A stretch of DNA of 64,000 nt, taken from contig DCYB01000003.1 of the NCBI GenBank assembly GCA_002331385.1, forward strand, positions 1 to 64,000. The letters are read 5' to 3'. The position numbers were made by a program, and so were the translations under genes. Below are positions 25,964 through 36,682 of the stretch, piece by piece; position 1 is the first letter of the stretch; each line of letters opens with the position of its first letter. The DNA comes from Comamonadaceae bacterium UBA2121. GTDB lineage: Bacteria; Pseudomonadota; Gammaproteobacteria; Burkholderiales; Burkholderiaceae_C. Under the pieces are notes generated by a model. That model saw only the letters and a program-made list of their open reading frames with translations. It was not told the origin of the DNA and ran no database searches.

Positions 25964-26413
25964 ATGGGTCAGCACCGCACCATCCCTTCGCTCTGGCAGC
26001 CTTGCGGCGCGCGTTATGTGGCCGTTTACGGCACGTTGCGCGCGGGCGGGGTGAACGACATGGCACGGCTGCGCCCCGGCATCGCTCGCGTGGGCCTCAC
26101 CACACTGACGGGCACGCTGCACGATCTGGGCTGGTACCCGGGCCTGCGGCTGGCAGGTGCGCAGTCCGTGCTGGCCGAGGTCTATCCGCTGGACGATGCG
26201 CTGGAGCAGACGCTGGATGGCATCGAGGCGATCTGGCCGAACGATGCGGGCGAGTACGCCAAACACATCCTGCGCACGCAGGTGGTGCTGGATGGTGGTG
26301 GCAACCAGGCGCTCGATGTGCTCGTCTACGAGGCGCTGCCCGGCTTCGTGCAGGGCACGCCGGTGATTGCCGCAAGCGACTGGATCGCGTGGTACGCCGG
26401 AAAATCGGAGTGA
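25964..26413 (+). CDS. Gamma-glutamylcyclotransferase-like protein (AIG2/GGCT fold)
   Basis: A 149-residue GGCT-fold protein starting MGQHRTIPSLW, with the fold's signature VYGTLRAGG at residues 21-29 and a later acidic DGIEAIWPNDAGEYAK segment. Family members cyclise gamma-glutamyl dipeptides to 5-oxoproline or cleave gamma-glutamylamines; many bacterial ones are uncharacterised. It lies on the plus strand between ureC and ureE, against the direction of the urease operon. An upstream in-frame ATG at 25922 is possible; 25964 best fits the family. Confidence 0.8.
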   Translation: MGQHRTIPSLWQPCGARYVAVYGTLRAGGVNDMARLRPGIARVGLTTLTGTLHDLGWYPGLRLAGAQSVLAEVYPLDDALEQTLDGIEAIWPNDAGEYAKHILRTQVVLDGGGNQALDVLVYEALPGFVQGTPVIAASDWIAWYAGKSE

Positions 26414-26438
26414 TTGCATTGCGCTTCGCCTCTCGCGT

Positions 26439-28157
<1,719 letters not shown>

Positions 28158-28200
28158 GTTGCTGGTGGGAGTGCAAATTGCAGGTTCATGGAAAGGTGGC

Positions 28201-28509
28201 TCAATCGACAGGACCCATGACAAGGGCCCGGAAGCCGTGGATCTGGCGCTCGCCCGCGAAGGGGACAAGCTCCACCGTGCGTTGCTGGCCGGGCTCAAAG
28301 CGAACGGCCATGCCGCTGGCGATGTTCAGGCGCATGCCCCGCGCGGCCGTGCGATCGAAAGACAGCCCCGCGTTGGTTTCCGCAAAGTGGTAGTGCGAGC
28401 CGACCTGGATAGGCCGGTCGCTGGCGTTCTGCACAACGAGCGTGATGGCTTCGCGGCCATCGTTCAGCGTGTGCACGCCGGCGTCGATCAGCAGTTCTCC
28501 GGGGATCAT
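28201..28509 (-). CDS. ureB: Urease beta subunit
   Basis: A 102-residue UreB starting MIPGELLIDAGVHTLNDGRE, the normal length. It forms the (alpha-beta-gamma)3 urease core with UreA and UreC. The ATG at 28509 has AAGGAG 6 bases upstream. It lies between ureJ (23 bp upstream) and ureC (43 bp downstream) in the minus-strand unit. Confidence 0.97.
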   Translation of the reverse strand: MIPGELLIDAGVHTLNDGREAITLVVQNASDRPIQVGSHYHFAETNAGLSFDRTAARGMRLNIASGMAVRFEPGQQRTVELVPFAGERQIHGFRALVMGPVD

Positions 28510-28532
28510 GGCGGCTCCTTGCATGTGCGCCA

Positions 28533-29150
28533 TCACGCCAGCCGCGTGAGCATGAACGCGCCGAGCAATGCCGTGGCAGCGCCAGCCACGCGCGCCATCC
28601 ATTGGTGGCGTTGCAGCACCGCGTGCCCCAGTGCCATGCCGCTCAGATGCAACGTGGCCGATCCAGCGGCCATGCCGATGAGGGCCGCAACGGCCAACCC
28701 ACCCGTGTCAGCGGCCAATTCGGTACCGTGCGCTGCGCCATGGAAGAACGCAAAGACGCCCACCAGTACCGCCGCCGCGCCCCAGGGCAATCGCTTTTGC
28801 ACGGCGACGAGCAGGCCCAGTATCAGCACCGAGGCCGCGATCATCGGCTCCACGCCGGGCACGGCCAGACCCGCAAAGCCTGCCACGCAGCCCGCCACCA
28901 GCAGCGCCACAAAGGCAGCAGGGGCGCGCCATGCGGGTTGCACGGCGATCGCGCTCCACATGCCCACGGCCAGCATGGCGGCGAGGTGATCGGCACCCGT
29001 GAACGGGTGCGCAAAGGCGTGCGCGAAGCTGTCGAGCGCGCCGTGGCTGTGTGCATGTTCGCCTGCATGGGCGAAAGCCGTCACGGGGGCGGCGGCAAGT
29101 GCTGCCAAAGCAGTGAAGGCAACGAGGGGGCGTGAGCGATGGTTTGTCAT
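28533..29150 (-). CDS. ureJ: HupE/UreJ-family nickel permease
   Basis: A 205-residue membrane protein of the HupE/UreJ family. It has a signal-like N-terminus, a His-rich stretch (HAGEHAHSHG), the nickel-binding signature HPFTGADHL, and about six hydrophobic segments. It probably imports nickel for urease. Its position between ureA and ureB is a known variant of the ure operon. The ATG at 29150 was chosen over one 51 bases upstream because the signal sequence starts there. Confidence 0.93.
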   Translation of the reverse strand: MTNHRSRPLVAFTALAALAAAPVTAFAHAGEHAHSHGALDSFAHAFAHPFTGADHLAAMLAVGMWSAIAVQPAWRAPAAFVALLVAGCVAGFAGLAVPGVEPMIAASVLILGLLVAVQKRLPWGAAAVLVGVFAFFHGAAHGTELAADTGGLAVAALIGMAAGSATLHLSGMALGHAVLQRHQWMARVAGAATALLGAFMLTRLA

Positions 29151-29211
29151 GGCGTTGGATTCCGGTCGATCAATGAATGGTTTGCAGTGCACGTGCGGCA
29201 CTGGCTGGACG

Positions 29212-29514
<303 letters not shown>

Positions 29515-29564
29515 GGGGCGTACTCCTGAAATAGCGGTATGGGGTGAGTCTTTTGCACTCCGCT

Positions 29565-29580
29565 CGCAAGAAGCGGGCCA
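29565..29580 (-). promoter_or_regulatory. Sigma-54 promoter match for ureA
   Basis: On the minus strand, TGGCCC-N5-TTGCG against the consensus TGGCAC-N5-TTGCW: the invariant GG (-24) and GC (-12) have the strict spacing. The transcript would start near 29554, giving an untranslated leader of about 40 bases before the GTG. Confidence 0.55.
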
Positions 29581-29595
29581 TTGTGGTGAGCGCCC

Positions 29596-29612
29596 TGCAC
29601 CACGCCTGTGCT
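29596..29612. promoter_or_regulatory. NtrC-like dyad
   Basis: TGCACCACGCCTGTGCT, against TGCACC-N5-GGTGCA: a full left half and 4 of 6 in the right half. Extra GGTGCA half-sites are at 29657-29662 and 29709-29714, all between the two sigma-54 promoter matches. Confidence 0.4.
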
Positions 29613-29779
29613 GCTCGACCCACACGGCGCCAGATTGGCGCGGCGCTCCACATGCTGGTGCATGCGCGGGCTGCGTGCGCCAAGCTGGGGCGCGGCATGG
29701 GCGCTCGCGGTGCACGCAGTGCGCAGAGCGCCGTGCTCACCACAGTGCAAAGCCATGCATCACCTGCGTGCCATCGCAT

Positions 29780-29795
29780 TGGCACATCTATTGCA
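29780..29795 (+). promoter_or_regulatory. Sigma-54 promoter match for urtA
   Basis: TGGCACATCTATTGCA, a full match to TGGCAC-N5-TTGCW. The expected start near 29806 gives a leader of about 65 bases before the urtA ATG at 29870. Confidence 0.75.
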
Positions 29796-29869
29796 CTGCA
29801 GCCATCACGGTCATCCCCGACCGCTTCGGTATCCCTCACCTCAAACCTCTCTCTACTGGAGTTGCTGCA

Positions 29870-31141
29870 ATGAATCGTCGTGGAACACTTACTACGCTGG
29901 CCGCCTCGCTGGCGCTGGGTCTTGGGCTCAGCGCCCACGTGCATGCGCAGGACACCATCAAGGTGGGCGTGCTGCACAGCCTCTCGGGCACGATGGCAAT
30001 CTCGGAGACCGTGCTGAAAGACACGGTGCTGATGGCCATCGACGACATCAACGCCAAGGGCGGCGTGCTGGGCAAGAAGCTGGAGCCCGTGGTCGTCGAT
30101 CCCGCCTCCAACTGGCCGCTGTTTGCCGAAAAGGCCAAGCAATTGCTCACGCAAGACAAGGTCGCCGTGGTGTTTGGCTGCTGGACCAGCGTGTCGCGCA
30201 AATCGGTGCTGCCGGTGTTTGAACAGAACAATGGTCTGCTCTTCTACCCCGTTCAATACGAAGGCGAAGAGCTCTCCAAGAATGTGTTCTACACCGGCGC
30301 TGCGCCCAACCAACAGGCCATTCCCGCCGTGGAATACCTGATGAGCAAGGAAGGCGGCGGTGCCAAGCGCTTCGTGCTGCTGGGCACCGACTACGTCTAC
30401 CCGCGCACGACGAACAAGATCCTGCGCGCCTTCCTGCAATCCAAGGGCGTGAAGGAATCCGACATTCTGGAAACCTACACACCGTTTGGTCACAGCGACT
30501 ACCAGACCATCGTCGCGGACATCAAGAAGTTCTCCACCGGCGGCAAGACGGCGGTGATCTCCACCATCAACGGCGACTCCAACGTGCCGTTCTACAAGGA
30601 ACTGGGCAACGCCGGCCTGAAGGCCAAAGACGTGCCCGTGGTGGCCTTCAGCGTGGGCGAGGAAGAGCTGCGCGGCGTGGACACCAAGCCGCTCGTCGGC
30701 CACCTCGCCGCATGGAATTACTTTATGAGTGTGAAGAACCCCACCAACACGGCGTTCATCAAACAGTGGGGCGACTACGCCAAGGCCAGGAACATCGCCG
30801 GGCACAAGGACAAGCCGCTCACGAACGACCCGATGGAGGCCACCTGGATCGGCATCCACATGTGGAAGCAGGCCGTGGAGAAGGCCAGGAGCACCGACGT
30901 GGACAAGGTGATTGCCGCCATGGCGGGCCAGACCTTTACCGCGCCGGACGGCTTCACCGTGAAGATGGACGAGAAGAACCACCACCTGCACAAGCCCGTG
31001 ATGGTGGGCGAGATCAAGGCCGACGGACAGTTCAACGTCGTGTGGAAAACCAAGGGGCCGATCAAGGCGCAACCATGGAGTCCGTTCATCGCCGGCAACG
31101 ACAAAAAGAAGGACGAACCGGACGGCAAAAGCGCGATGTGA
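29870..31141 (+). CDS. urtA: Urea ABC transporter substrate-binding protein UrtA
   Basis: A 423-residue periplasmic binding protein with signal peptide MNRRGTLTTLAASLALGLGL ending A-Q, then DTIKVGVLHSLSGTMAISET, the UrtA/FmdD-type start, and LLFYPVQYEGEELSKNVFY. It captures urea for UrtBCDE. The ATG at 29870 follows TGGAG at 8 bases. It heads urtABCDE-ureD and is head to head with ureA. A matching sigma-54 promoter lies 75-90 bp upstream, so nitrogen control is likely. Confidence 0.96.
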   Translation: MNRRGTLTTLAASLALGLGLSAHVHAQDTIKVGVLHSLSGTMAISETVLKDTVLMAIDDINAKGGVLGKKLEPVVVDPASNWPLFAEKAKQLLTQDKVAVVFGCWTSVSRKSVLPVFEQNNGLLFYPVQYEGEELSKNVFYTGAAPNQQAIPAVEYLMSKEGGGAKRFVLLGTDYVYPRTTNKILRAFLQSKGVKESDILETYTPFGHSDYQTIVADIKKFSTGGKTAVISTINGDSNVPFYKELGNAGLKAKDVPVVAFSVGEEELRGVDTKPLVGHLAAWNYFMSVKNPTNTAFIKQWGDYAKARNIAGHKDKPLTNDPMEATWIGIHMWKQAVEKARSTDVDKVIAAMAGQTFTAPDGFTVKMDEKNHHLHKPVMVGEIKADGQFNVVWKTKGPIKAQPWSPFIAGNDKKKDEPDGKSAM

Positions 31142-31165
31142 TCGGGCCCGCGCCCCACCACCTGG

Positions 31166-31191
31166 CCCTCTCCGCCTGCGGGTGGAGAGGG
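31166..31191. repeat. REP-like palindrome in the urtA-urtB gap
   Basis: CCCTCTCC...GGAGAGGG, 8-bp perfect arms around a GC-rich 10-base centre, in the 92-bp gap. It resembles the common CCCTCTCCCGC-type REP sequences of Gram-negative genomes and may stabilise or attenuate the urt transcript. Confidence 0.6.
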
Positions 31192-31233
31192 TGTCGTCCC
31201 CCGGAAAAATCCCGTGACTGGGCAGCTATCACC

Positions 31234-32877
31234 ATGCAACCACTACGCAGCATTCACGCCCTCTCCCGCTTGCGGGAGCGGCTTGGGGCAAGGGCAGCCG
31301 CCGCCATCCTCCTGTGCATCGCCTTCTATCTCGCGCTGCCGCTTTCGGCGCATGCCCTCACCGCCGAGCAGGCGTTCCAGATGGCCGCCGCAGAGGAGAC
31401 GGAGCAGCGCGTCAGCGCCATCAACGCGGCCCTGAAGTCCCCCGATGCGCAGCTCGCCGGCTACCTCGCTGCGCTGGCCGATGACGCGGTGAAAACCGCC
31501 AACGGCCACGCCTTCATCGTGCAGGGCGACACCGTAACCGATGCCGCCAGCGGCGCCGCCACCACCTTGCCCGCAGATGCGCAAGACGTGGTCAACAGCA
31601 ACTATCTGCGCGCAGTGATTGGCGCGGCGCAGGCTGCGCTTGCGCTGGGCAGCGACGACGTGCAACTGCGCCGCAAGGCCGCCGCGCAATTGGCCAACGA
31701 TCCGGACGCCGCGCGTGCCGAGATCATCCGCCACGCCCTGGCGACGGAAAAGGATGCGCAGGTCCGCGCCTTGCTGGAGCGCGCACAGGCCGCAGGCGAT
31801 CTGACCAGCGACGACGTGCAGCAACGCCTGCGCGCCGTGGCGGCGCTCGCGCACGAAAAAACGCCCGACACGCAGTTGCTGCTCAACCAGCGGCTGTCTG
31901 AGGAGCGCGACCCCGGCGTGCAAAAGGCGCTCCAGCGCGCACTGGCCGAGATCGCCGATGGGCTGGCCTGGGGCGAACGCCTCGGGCAGATTTTCAGCGG
32001 CATCAGCCTGGGCTCGGTGCTGTTGCTGGCCGCGCTTGGGCTGGCCATCACTTACGGGCTGATGGGAGTGATCAACATGGCGCATGGCGAGCTGATCATG
32101 ATCGGCGCCTATGCCACCTACGTGGTGCAGGGCGTGTTCCAGCGCTGGCTGCCGGAGGCCGCTTTTGGCTGGTATCTGGTGGCGGCGATTCCGGTGGCGT
32201 TTCTTGCGTCGGCGCTCGCCGGGGCGATCCTGGAGCGCGGCGTGATCCGCTTCCTGTATGGCCGCCCGCTGGAGACGCTGCTCGCCACCTTCGGCATCAG
32301 TCTGGTGCTGCAGCAGACCGTGCGCAGCGTGTTCGGCGCGCAGAACGTGGGTGTGGAAAACCCCGCGTGGATGAGCGGCGGCTTGCAGTTGCTGCCCAAT
32401 CTGACGCTGCCGTGGAACCGCATCTGCATCGTGGTGTTCGCGTTTCTGGTGCTCGGCGGTGTGGCGTTCCTGATTGCGCGCACACGGCTCGGCTTGTTCG
32501 TGCGCGGCGTCACGCAGAACCGGCCCATGGCCTCGTGCGTGGGCGTGAACACGGCGCGCATCGATACCTACGCATTCGCGCTGGGATCGGGCATTGCCGG
32601 ACTGGCAGGCTGTGCGCTGAGCCAGATCGGCAACGTCGGCCCCGACCTCGGGCAGAACTACATCGTGGACTCTTTCCTCGTCGTCGTGCTCGGCGGCGTG
32701 GGGCAACTGGCGGGCACCGTGTATGCCGCGCTGGGTCTGGGCGTGCTCAGCAAGCTGCTCGAAGGATGGACCGGCGCGGTGCTGGCCAAGATCGCCGTGT
32801 TGCTGTTCATCGTCATCTTCATTCAAAAACGCCCACAGGGCATCTTCGCCCTGAAGGGCCGCAGCGCGGAGGCTTGA
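31234..32877 (+). CDS. urtB: Urea ABC transporter permease UrtB
   Basis: A 547-residue UrtB: a cleavable N-terminal signal, a soluble alpha-helical domain (about residues 40-240, typical of UrtB and absent from LivH), then a LivH-like permease of 8-9 membrane segments (LLAALGLAITYGLMGVINMA, then VVVLGGVGQLAGTVYA). The only suitable start is the ATG at 31234. A REP-like CTCCCGCTTGCGGGAG (31263-31278) lies inside codons 10-15, so part of the signal n-region is REP-derived. It partners UrtC in the membrane. Confidence 0.95.
   Translation: MQPLRSIHALSRLRERLGARAAAAILLCIAFYLALPLSAHALTAEQAFQMAAAEETEQRVSAINAALKSPDAQLAGYLAALADDAVKTANGHAFIVQGDTVTDAASGAATTLPADAQDVVNSNYLRAVIGAAQAALALGSDDVQLRRKAAAQLANDPDAARAEIIRHALATEKDAQVRALLERAQAAGDLTSDDVQQRLRAVAALAHEKTPDTQLLLNQRLSEERDPGVQKALQRALAEIADGLAWGERLGQIFSGISLGSVLLLAALGLAITYGLMGVINMAHGELIMIGAYATYVVQGVFQRWLPEAAFGWYLVAAIPVAFLASALAGAILERGVIRFLYGRPLETLLATFGISLVLQQTVRSVFGAQNVGVENPAWMSGGLQLLPNLTLPWNRICIVVFAFLVLGGVAFLIARTRLGLFVRGVTQNRPMASCVGVNTARIDTYAFALGSGIAGLAGCALSQIGNVGPDLGQNYIVDSFLVVVLGGVGQLAGTVYAALGLGVLSKLLEGWTGAVLAKIAVLLFIVIFIQKRPQGIFALKGRSAEA
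31263..31278. repeat. REP-like palindrome inside the urtB signal sequence
   Basis: CTCCCGCTTGCGGGAG, perfect 7-bp arms. It pairs in type with the palindrome at 31166-31191, 71 bases away, like a two-unit REP element whose second half has been taken into the coding sequence. Confidence 0.55.
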
Positions 32878-32881
32878 TGGC

Positions 32882-34093
32882 ATGACCACATCCACCCCCA
32901 CTCTTACCCCCACCCCATCACTCCAGCTCCCCGCGCGTGCGCCCCTGCTTTCGCGGCGCGGATGGACCATGTTCCTCATCGCCTTCATCGTCGTGACGGC
33001 GCTGGCGCCCGCGCTCAATCTCATCGTGCCGCAAGGGCATTGGCTGCACCTGTCGGACTATCTGATCGGTCTGCTCGGCAAGTTCATGTGCTATGCCATC
33101 TGCGCACTGGCCATCGACCTGATCTGGGGTTACACCGGCATCCTGAGTTTGGGTCATGGCCTGTTCTTTGCGCTGGGCGGCTACGTGATGGGCATGTACC
33201 TGATGCGCGAAGCCGCCGGGCCGCAGGCGCTGCCGCCGTTCATGGTGTTTCTCGACTGGAAGGCGCTGCCGTGGCACTGGTCGCTGTCGGGCAGCTTCGT
33301 CGCCACGCTGCTGCTGGTGCTGTTGATGCCCGGCGTGCTGGCTGGCGTGTTCGGCTGGTTTGCGTTTCGCTCGCGCATCAAGGGCGTGTATTTCTCGATC
33401 ATCACGCAGGCGCTGACCTATGCGGCGATGTTGCTCTTCTTTCGCAACGAAACCGGCTTTGGCGGCAACAACGGGTTCACCGGCTTCCAGAGCATTCTGG
33501 GCTTTGCGCTGAACACGCCGCAGATGCACGTGCTGCTGTTTTCGCTCTCCGGCGTGGCGTTGCTGGGCTGCTATCTGCTCGCGCGCTGGCTCACGCAATC
33601 GAAGTTTGGCCGCGTGTTGCAGGCCGTGCGCGATGCCGAGTCGCGCACCATGTTCTGCGGCTACAACCCGGTGCAGTACAAGCTGACGATCTGGGTGATC
33701 TCGGCCATGATGTGCGGGCTCGCGGGCGCGCTCTACGTGCCGCAGGTCGGCATCATCAACCCCAGCGAGATGAGCGTGGGCAACTCCATCGAGATGGCAG
33801 TGTGGACCGCCGTGGGCGGACGCGCCAGCCTCGTCGGCCCGATCATCGGGGCCTTCGCGGTGAATGGCGGCAAGAGCTGGCTCACCGTGGCCGCGCCCGA
33901 ATACTGGCTGTACGTGCTGGGCCTGCTGTTCATTGCGGTCACGCTGTTCATGCCGGGCGGCATCGTCGGCCTTGCGCGCCAATGGCGTGAGCACCGCGCA
34001 GCACGGCACGCCAGGCAATCAACGGCGCCTGCGCAGCCACACGCGGCAACTGCCAGCCGCGCCTCCGCCATCGCCAAAGGAGCACGCGCATGA
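32882..34093 (+). CDS. urtC: Urea ABC transporter permease UrtC
   Basis: A 403-residue LivM-like permease, the UrtB partner. About ten membrane segments are visible, with AIDLIWGYTGILSLGHGLFF and AVWTAVGGRASLVGPIIGAF as family signatures. It starts 4 bp after the urtB stop and overlaps urtD by 4 bp. The C-terminal 30 residues are Ala/Arg-rich and not conserved. Confidence 0.96.
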   Translation: MTTSTPTLTPTPSLQLPARAPLLSRRGWTMFLIAFIVVTALAPALNLIVPQGHWLHLSDYLIGLLGKFMCYAICALAIDLIWGYTGILSLGHGLFFALGGYVMGMYLMREAAGPQALPPFMVFLDWKALPWHWSLSGSFVATLLLVLLMPGVLAGVFGWFAFRSRIKGVYFSIITQALTYAAMLLFFRNETGFGGNNGFTGFQSILGFALNTPQMHVLLFSLSGVALLGCYLLARWLTQSKFGRVLQAVRDAESRTMFCGYNPVQYKLTIWVISAMMCGLAGALYVPQVGIINPSEMSVGNSIEMAVWTAVGGRASLVGPIIGAFAVNGGKSWLTVAAPEYWLYVLGLLFIAVTLFMPGGIVGLARQWREHRAARHARQSTAPAQPHAATASRASAIAKGARA

Positions 34094-34968
34094 CACCCGA
34101 TCTTATGGACGCGGGCACCGAACGGCTCGACCTGCGGCACGAACGCGCGCAGGCGCACGGCGCGACCGCGTCCGGCGGGCGCGTGGCCAGCTCGGCGCGG
34201 CCCGTCGTGCCCGGCGAAGTCGATCTGGCGCATGGTCGCATCCTGTATCTGGAAGATGTGCATGTGAGCTTTGATGGCTTCAAAGCCATCAATGGCCTGA
34301 ACCTGGACATCGCTCCGGGCGAGCTGCGCTGCATCATCGGCCCCAACGGCGCGGGCAAGACCACGATGATGGACATCATCACCGGCAAGACACGGCCCGA
34401 CAAGGGCACGGTGTACTTCGGCTCCACCATCGACCTGCTGCGCTACAACGAGCCGCAGATCGCCGCACTCGGCATCGGGCGCAAGTTCCAGAAGCCGACG
34501 GTGTTCGAGCAGCTCTCCGTGTTCGAGAACCTGGAGCTGGCGCTCAAGACGCACAAGGGCGTCGCGCAGTCGATGCGCTTTCACCTCACGGGCGCGCAGC
34601 GCGACCGCATCGCCGAAGTGCTGCACACCATCCATCTGGCCGGCGCCGTCACGCGCCCGGCGGGACTGCTGAGCCACGGACAAAAGCAGTGGCTAGAGAT
34701 CGGCATGCTGCTGGTGCAGGAGCCGCGCCTGCTGTTGCTTGACGAGCCCGTCGCCGGCATGACCGACGAGGAAACCGTGCGCACGGCCGAGCTGTTCCTG
34801 TCGCTCAAGGGCAAGCACTCGCTGATGGTGGTGGAGCACGACATGTCGTTCATCGACACCATCTCCGAGAAGGTCACCGTGCTGTGCGATGGCGCCGTGC
34901 TGGCCGAAGGCACGCTCGCGCAGGTGCAGGCCGACGAACGGGTCATTGAAGTCTATCTGGGGCGCTGA
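34090..34968 (+). CDS. urtD: Urea ABC transporter ATPase UrtD
   Basis: A 292-residue LivG-like ATPase. Walker A GPNGAGKTT is at residues 84-92, the signature is LSHGQKQWLEIG (UrtD-type, His in place of Gly), and Walker B is LLLLDEPVAGMT. The first 45 residues form an extension rich in Ala, Arg and His. The start overlaps the urtC stop (ATGA), so translation is coupled. Confidence 0.96.
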   Translation: MTPDLMDAGTERLDLRHERAQAHGATASGGRVASSARPVVPGEVDLAHGRILYLEDVHVSFDGFKAINGLNLDIAPGELRCIIGPNGAGKTTMMDIITGKTRPDKGTVYFGSTIDLLRYNEPQIAALGIGRKFQKPTVFEQLSVFENLELALKTHKGVAQSMRFHLTGAQRDRIAEVLHTIHLAGAVTRPAGLLSHGQKQWLEIGMLLVQEPRLLLLDEPVAGMTDEETVRTAELFLSLKGKHSLMVVEHDMSFIDTISEKVTVLCDGAVLAEGTLAQVQADERVIEVYLGR

Positions 34969-34973
34969 ACATC

Positions 34974-35666
34974 ATGCTCAACATCACCAACCTGCACCAG
35001 TACTACGGCGGATCGCACATTCTGCGCAACGTGAATCTCCGGGCCGAAGCCGGCAAGGTCACCGTGCTGCTGGGGCGCAATGGCGTGGGCAAGAGCACAC
35101 TGCTCAAAAGCCTCATGGGACTGGTGCCGATCCGCAGCGGCAGCATCGAATGGCAAGGGGCCGACATTGCGCGCAAGACACCGTACGACCGTGCGCGCAG
35201 CGGCATGGGCTATGTGCCCCAGGGCCGTGAGATTTTTTCGCGCCTGTCGGTCGGGGACAACCTGCGCATGGGACTGGCCTACCAGAAGGGCGGCACGCAG
35301 ATTCCCGCCGAACTGTTCGAGCTCTTTCCCGTGCTCCAAAGCATGTTGCACCGGCGCGGCGGCGATCTGTCGGGCGGGCAGCAGCAGCAACTGGCGATTG
35401 CACGCGCTCTTGCGCCGCGCCCCAAGCTGCTGATCCTCGACGAGCCGACAGAAGGCATCCAGCCCAGCATCATCAAGGACATTGGCCGCGTCATCCGCAT
35501 GCTGGCCGACCGGGGCGACATGGCTATTGTGCTGTGCGAGCAGTACTACGACTTTGCCGAAGCACTGGCCGACAACTACGTGGTGATGGAGCGCGGCGAA
35601 GTCATCGCCAGCGGCCCCGGCGCGGAAATGCCGCACAAGGGCATTCGCCAGTTGGTGGCGATCTGA
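34974..35666 (+). CDS. urtE: Urea ABC transporter ATPase UrtE
   Basis: A 230-residue LivF-like ATPase: Walker A GRNGVGKST (residues 34-42), signature LSGGQQQQLAIA, Walker B LLILDEPTEGIQPS. It completes the UrtABCDE importer and lies 5 bp after urtD and 6 bp before ureD. Confidence 0.97.
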   Translation: MLNITNLHQYYGGSHILRNVNLRAEAGKVTVLLGRNGVGKSTLLKSLMGLVPIRSGSIEWQGADIARKTPYDRARSGMGYVPQGREIFSRLSVGDNLRMGLAYQKGGTQIPAELFELFPVLQSMLHRRGGDLSGGQQQQLAIARALAPRPKLLILDEPTEGIQPSIIKDIGRVIRMLADRGDMAIVLCEQYYDFAEALADNYVVMERGEVIASGPGAEMPHKGIRQLVAI

Positions 35667-35672
35667 TAGCGC

Positions 35673-36506
35673 ATGGCCTGGCACGCGCGATTGTCACTGG
35701 ACTATGCCGCGCGCCACCACGCGACGCGTCTGCATTTCACGCATGACGGGCCGTTGCGCGTGCTGCGCAGTCTGTACCCGGAGGGCGATGCCGTCTGCCA
35801 CAACGTGTTGGTGCATCCGCCGGGCGGTCTGGTCGGCGGCGACGTCCTGGACATCGATGTGCGCGTGGCGCAGGGAGCGCATGGGCTGATCACCACGCCG
35901 GGAGCAACGCGCTTTTATCGCACCAACGGCAGCCGCGCCACGCAGCGCACCCACATCACGCTGCACGACGGCGCGCGGCTTGAGTGGCTGCCGCTGGAAA
36001 ACATCGCCTACAACGCCTGCGATGCACTCAACGCACTGCACCTTGATCTTGCCGAGGGCGCGCAGTTCATGGGGTGGGACGTCACGGCGCTCGGCCTGCC
36101 GTTGGCGGGCGAGCCATTCACGCGCGGACGGTTCACGCAGCGCATCCACTGGCCTTCGCACTTTCTGGAGCATGGCGTGATCGACGCCAGCGACCAGCGA
36201 TTGCTCGACAGCCCGCTGGGTCTGGCCGGCCAGCGTTGCCTTGGAAGCCTGGTGCTGGCCAGCGGCACGCCCTTGCCGCGCGCGCTGCGCGAGCATCTGC
36301 TGGAGGCCACGCAGACGCTGCTGCACGCAGCGGCGCCGCCCGGCGTCATCGCGGGTGTGACGGCGCCCAACGCGCACATGCTGGTGCTGCGCGGGCTCGC
36401 ACCCGTGGTGGAGCCGCTGATGCAGCTCTGGCAGCGCGTCTGGGCGGAATGGCGACGCGAGTGCTGGGGCATGGAGGCCGTGCGGCCCCGCATCTGGTCG
36501 ATGTAG
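35673..36506 (+). CDS. ureD: Urease accessory protein UreD
   Basis: A 277-residue UreD (UreH), the scaffold that binds the urease apoprotein with UreF and UreG. Family features include VLVHPPGGLVGGDVLDIDV, ITTPGATRFYRTNG and MGWDVTALGLPLAGEPFTRG. It is the last gene of the urt operon, 6 bp after urtE and on the strand opposite to the other ure genes. In many relatives ureD is followed directly by ureA, so an inversion of the ureA-G block is a plausible history. Confidence 0.96.
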   Translation: MAWHARLSLDYAARHHATRLHFTHDGPLRVLRSLYPEGDAVCHNVLVHPPGGLVGGDVLDIDVRVAQGAHGLITTPGATRFYRTNGSRATQRTHITLHDGARLEWLPLENIAYNACDALNALHLDLAEGAQFMGWDVTALGLPLAGEPFTRGRFTQRIHWPSHFLEHGVIDASDQRLLDSPLGLAGQRCLGSLVLASGTPLPRALREHLLEATQTLLHAAAPPGVIAGVTAPNAHMLVLRGLAPVVEPLMQLWQRVWAEWRRECWGMEAVRPRIWSM

Positions 36507-36597
36507 CGCGTGCGGTGCAAGCATGCTTTGCCCAGCGGATACCCACCCAATCCAGTCATGCATGCGTTCTTTTATGTTGCGGGTTTGTATAGTCAAA

Positions 36598-36610
36598 GTA
36601 TTGGCAATAC
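36598..36610. promoter_or_regulatory. Small palindrome before the SDR gene
   Basis: GTATTG-G-CAATAC, 6-bp perfect arms, just downstream of a possible -10 box (TATAGT, 36588-36593) and 72 bp before the SDR start. Candidate operator in the 176-bp gap after ureD. Confidence 0.35.
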
Positions 36611-36682
36611 GCGCGCGCCCTCACGCTGACGCTCGTTGGCGCGCACGCCATCCGGCAATACGACAGGAAAGGAAATACAGGC

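Larger units (their letters stand above)
29515..29869. promoter_or_regulatory. Divergent ureA/urtA control region
   Basis: A 355-bp gene-free region between the divergent urease and urea-transporter operons. It contains a sigma-54-type promoter for each direction, one TGCACC-N5-TGTGCT NtrC-like dyad and two further GGTGCA half-sites. No convincing ORF or RNA gene was found. Confidence 0.6.
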
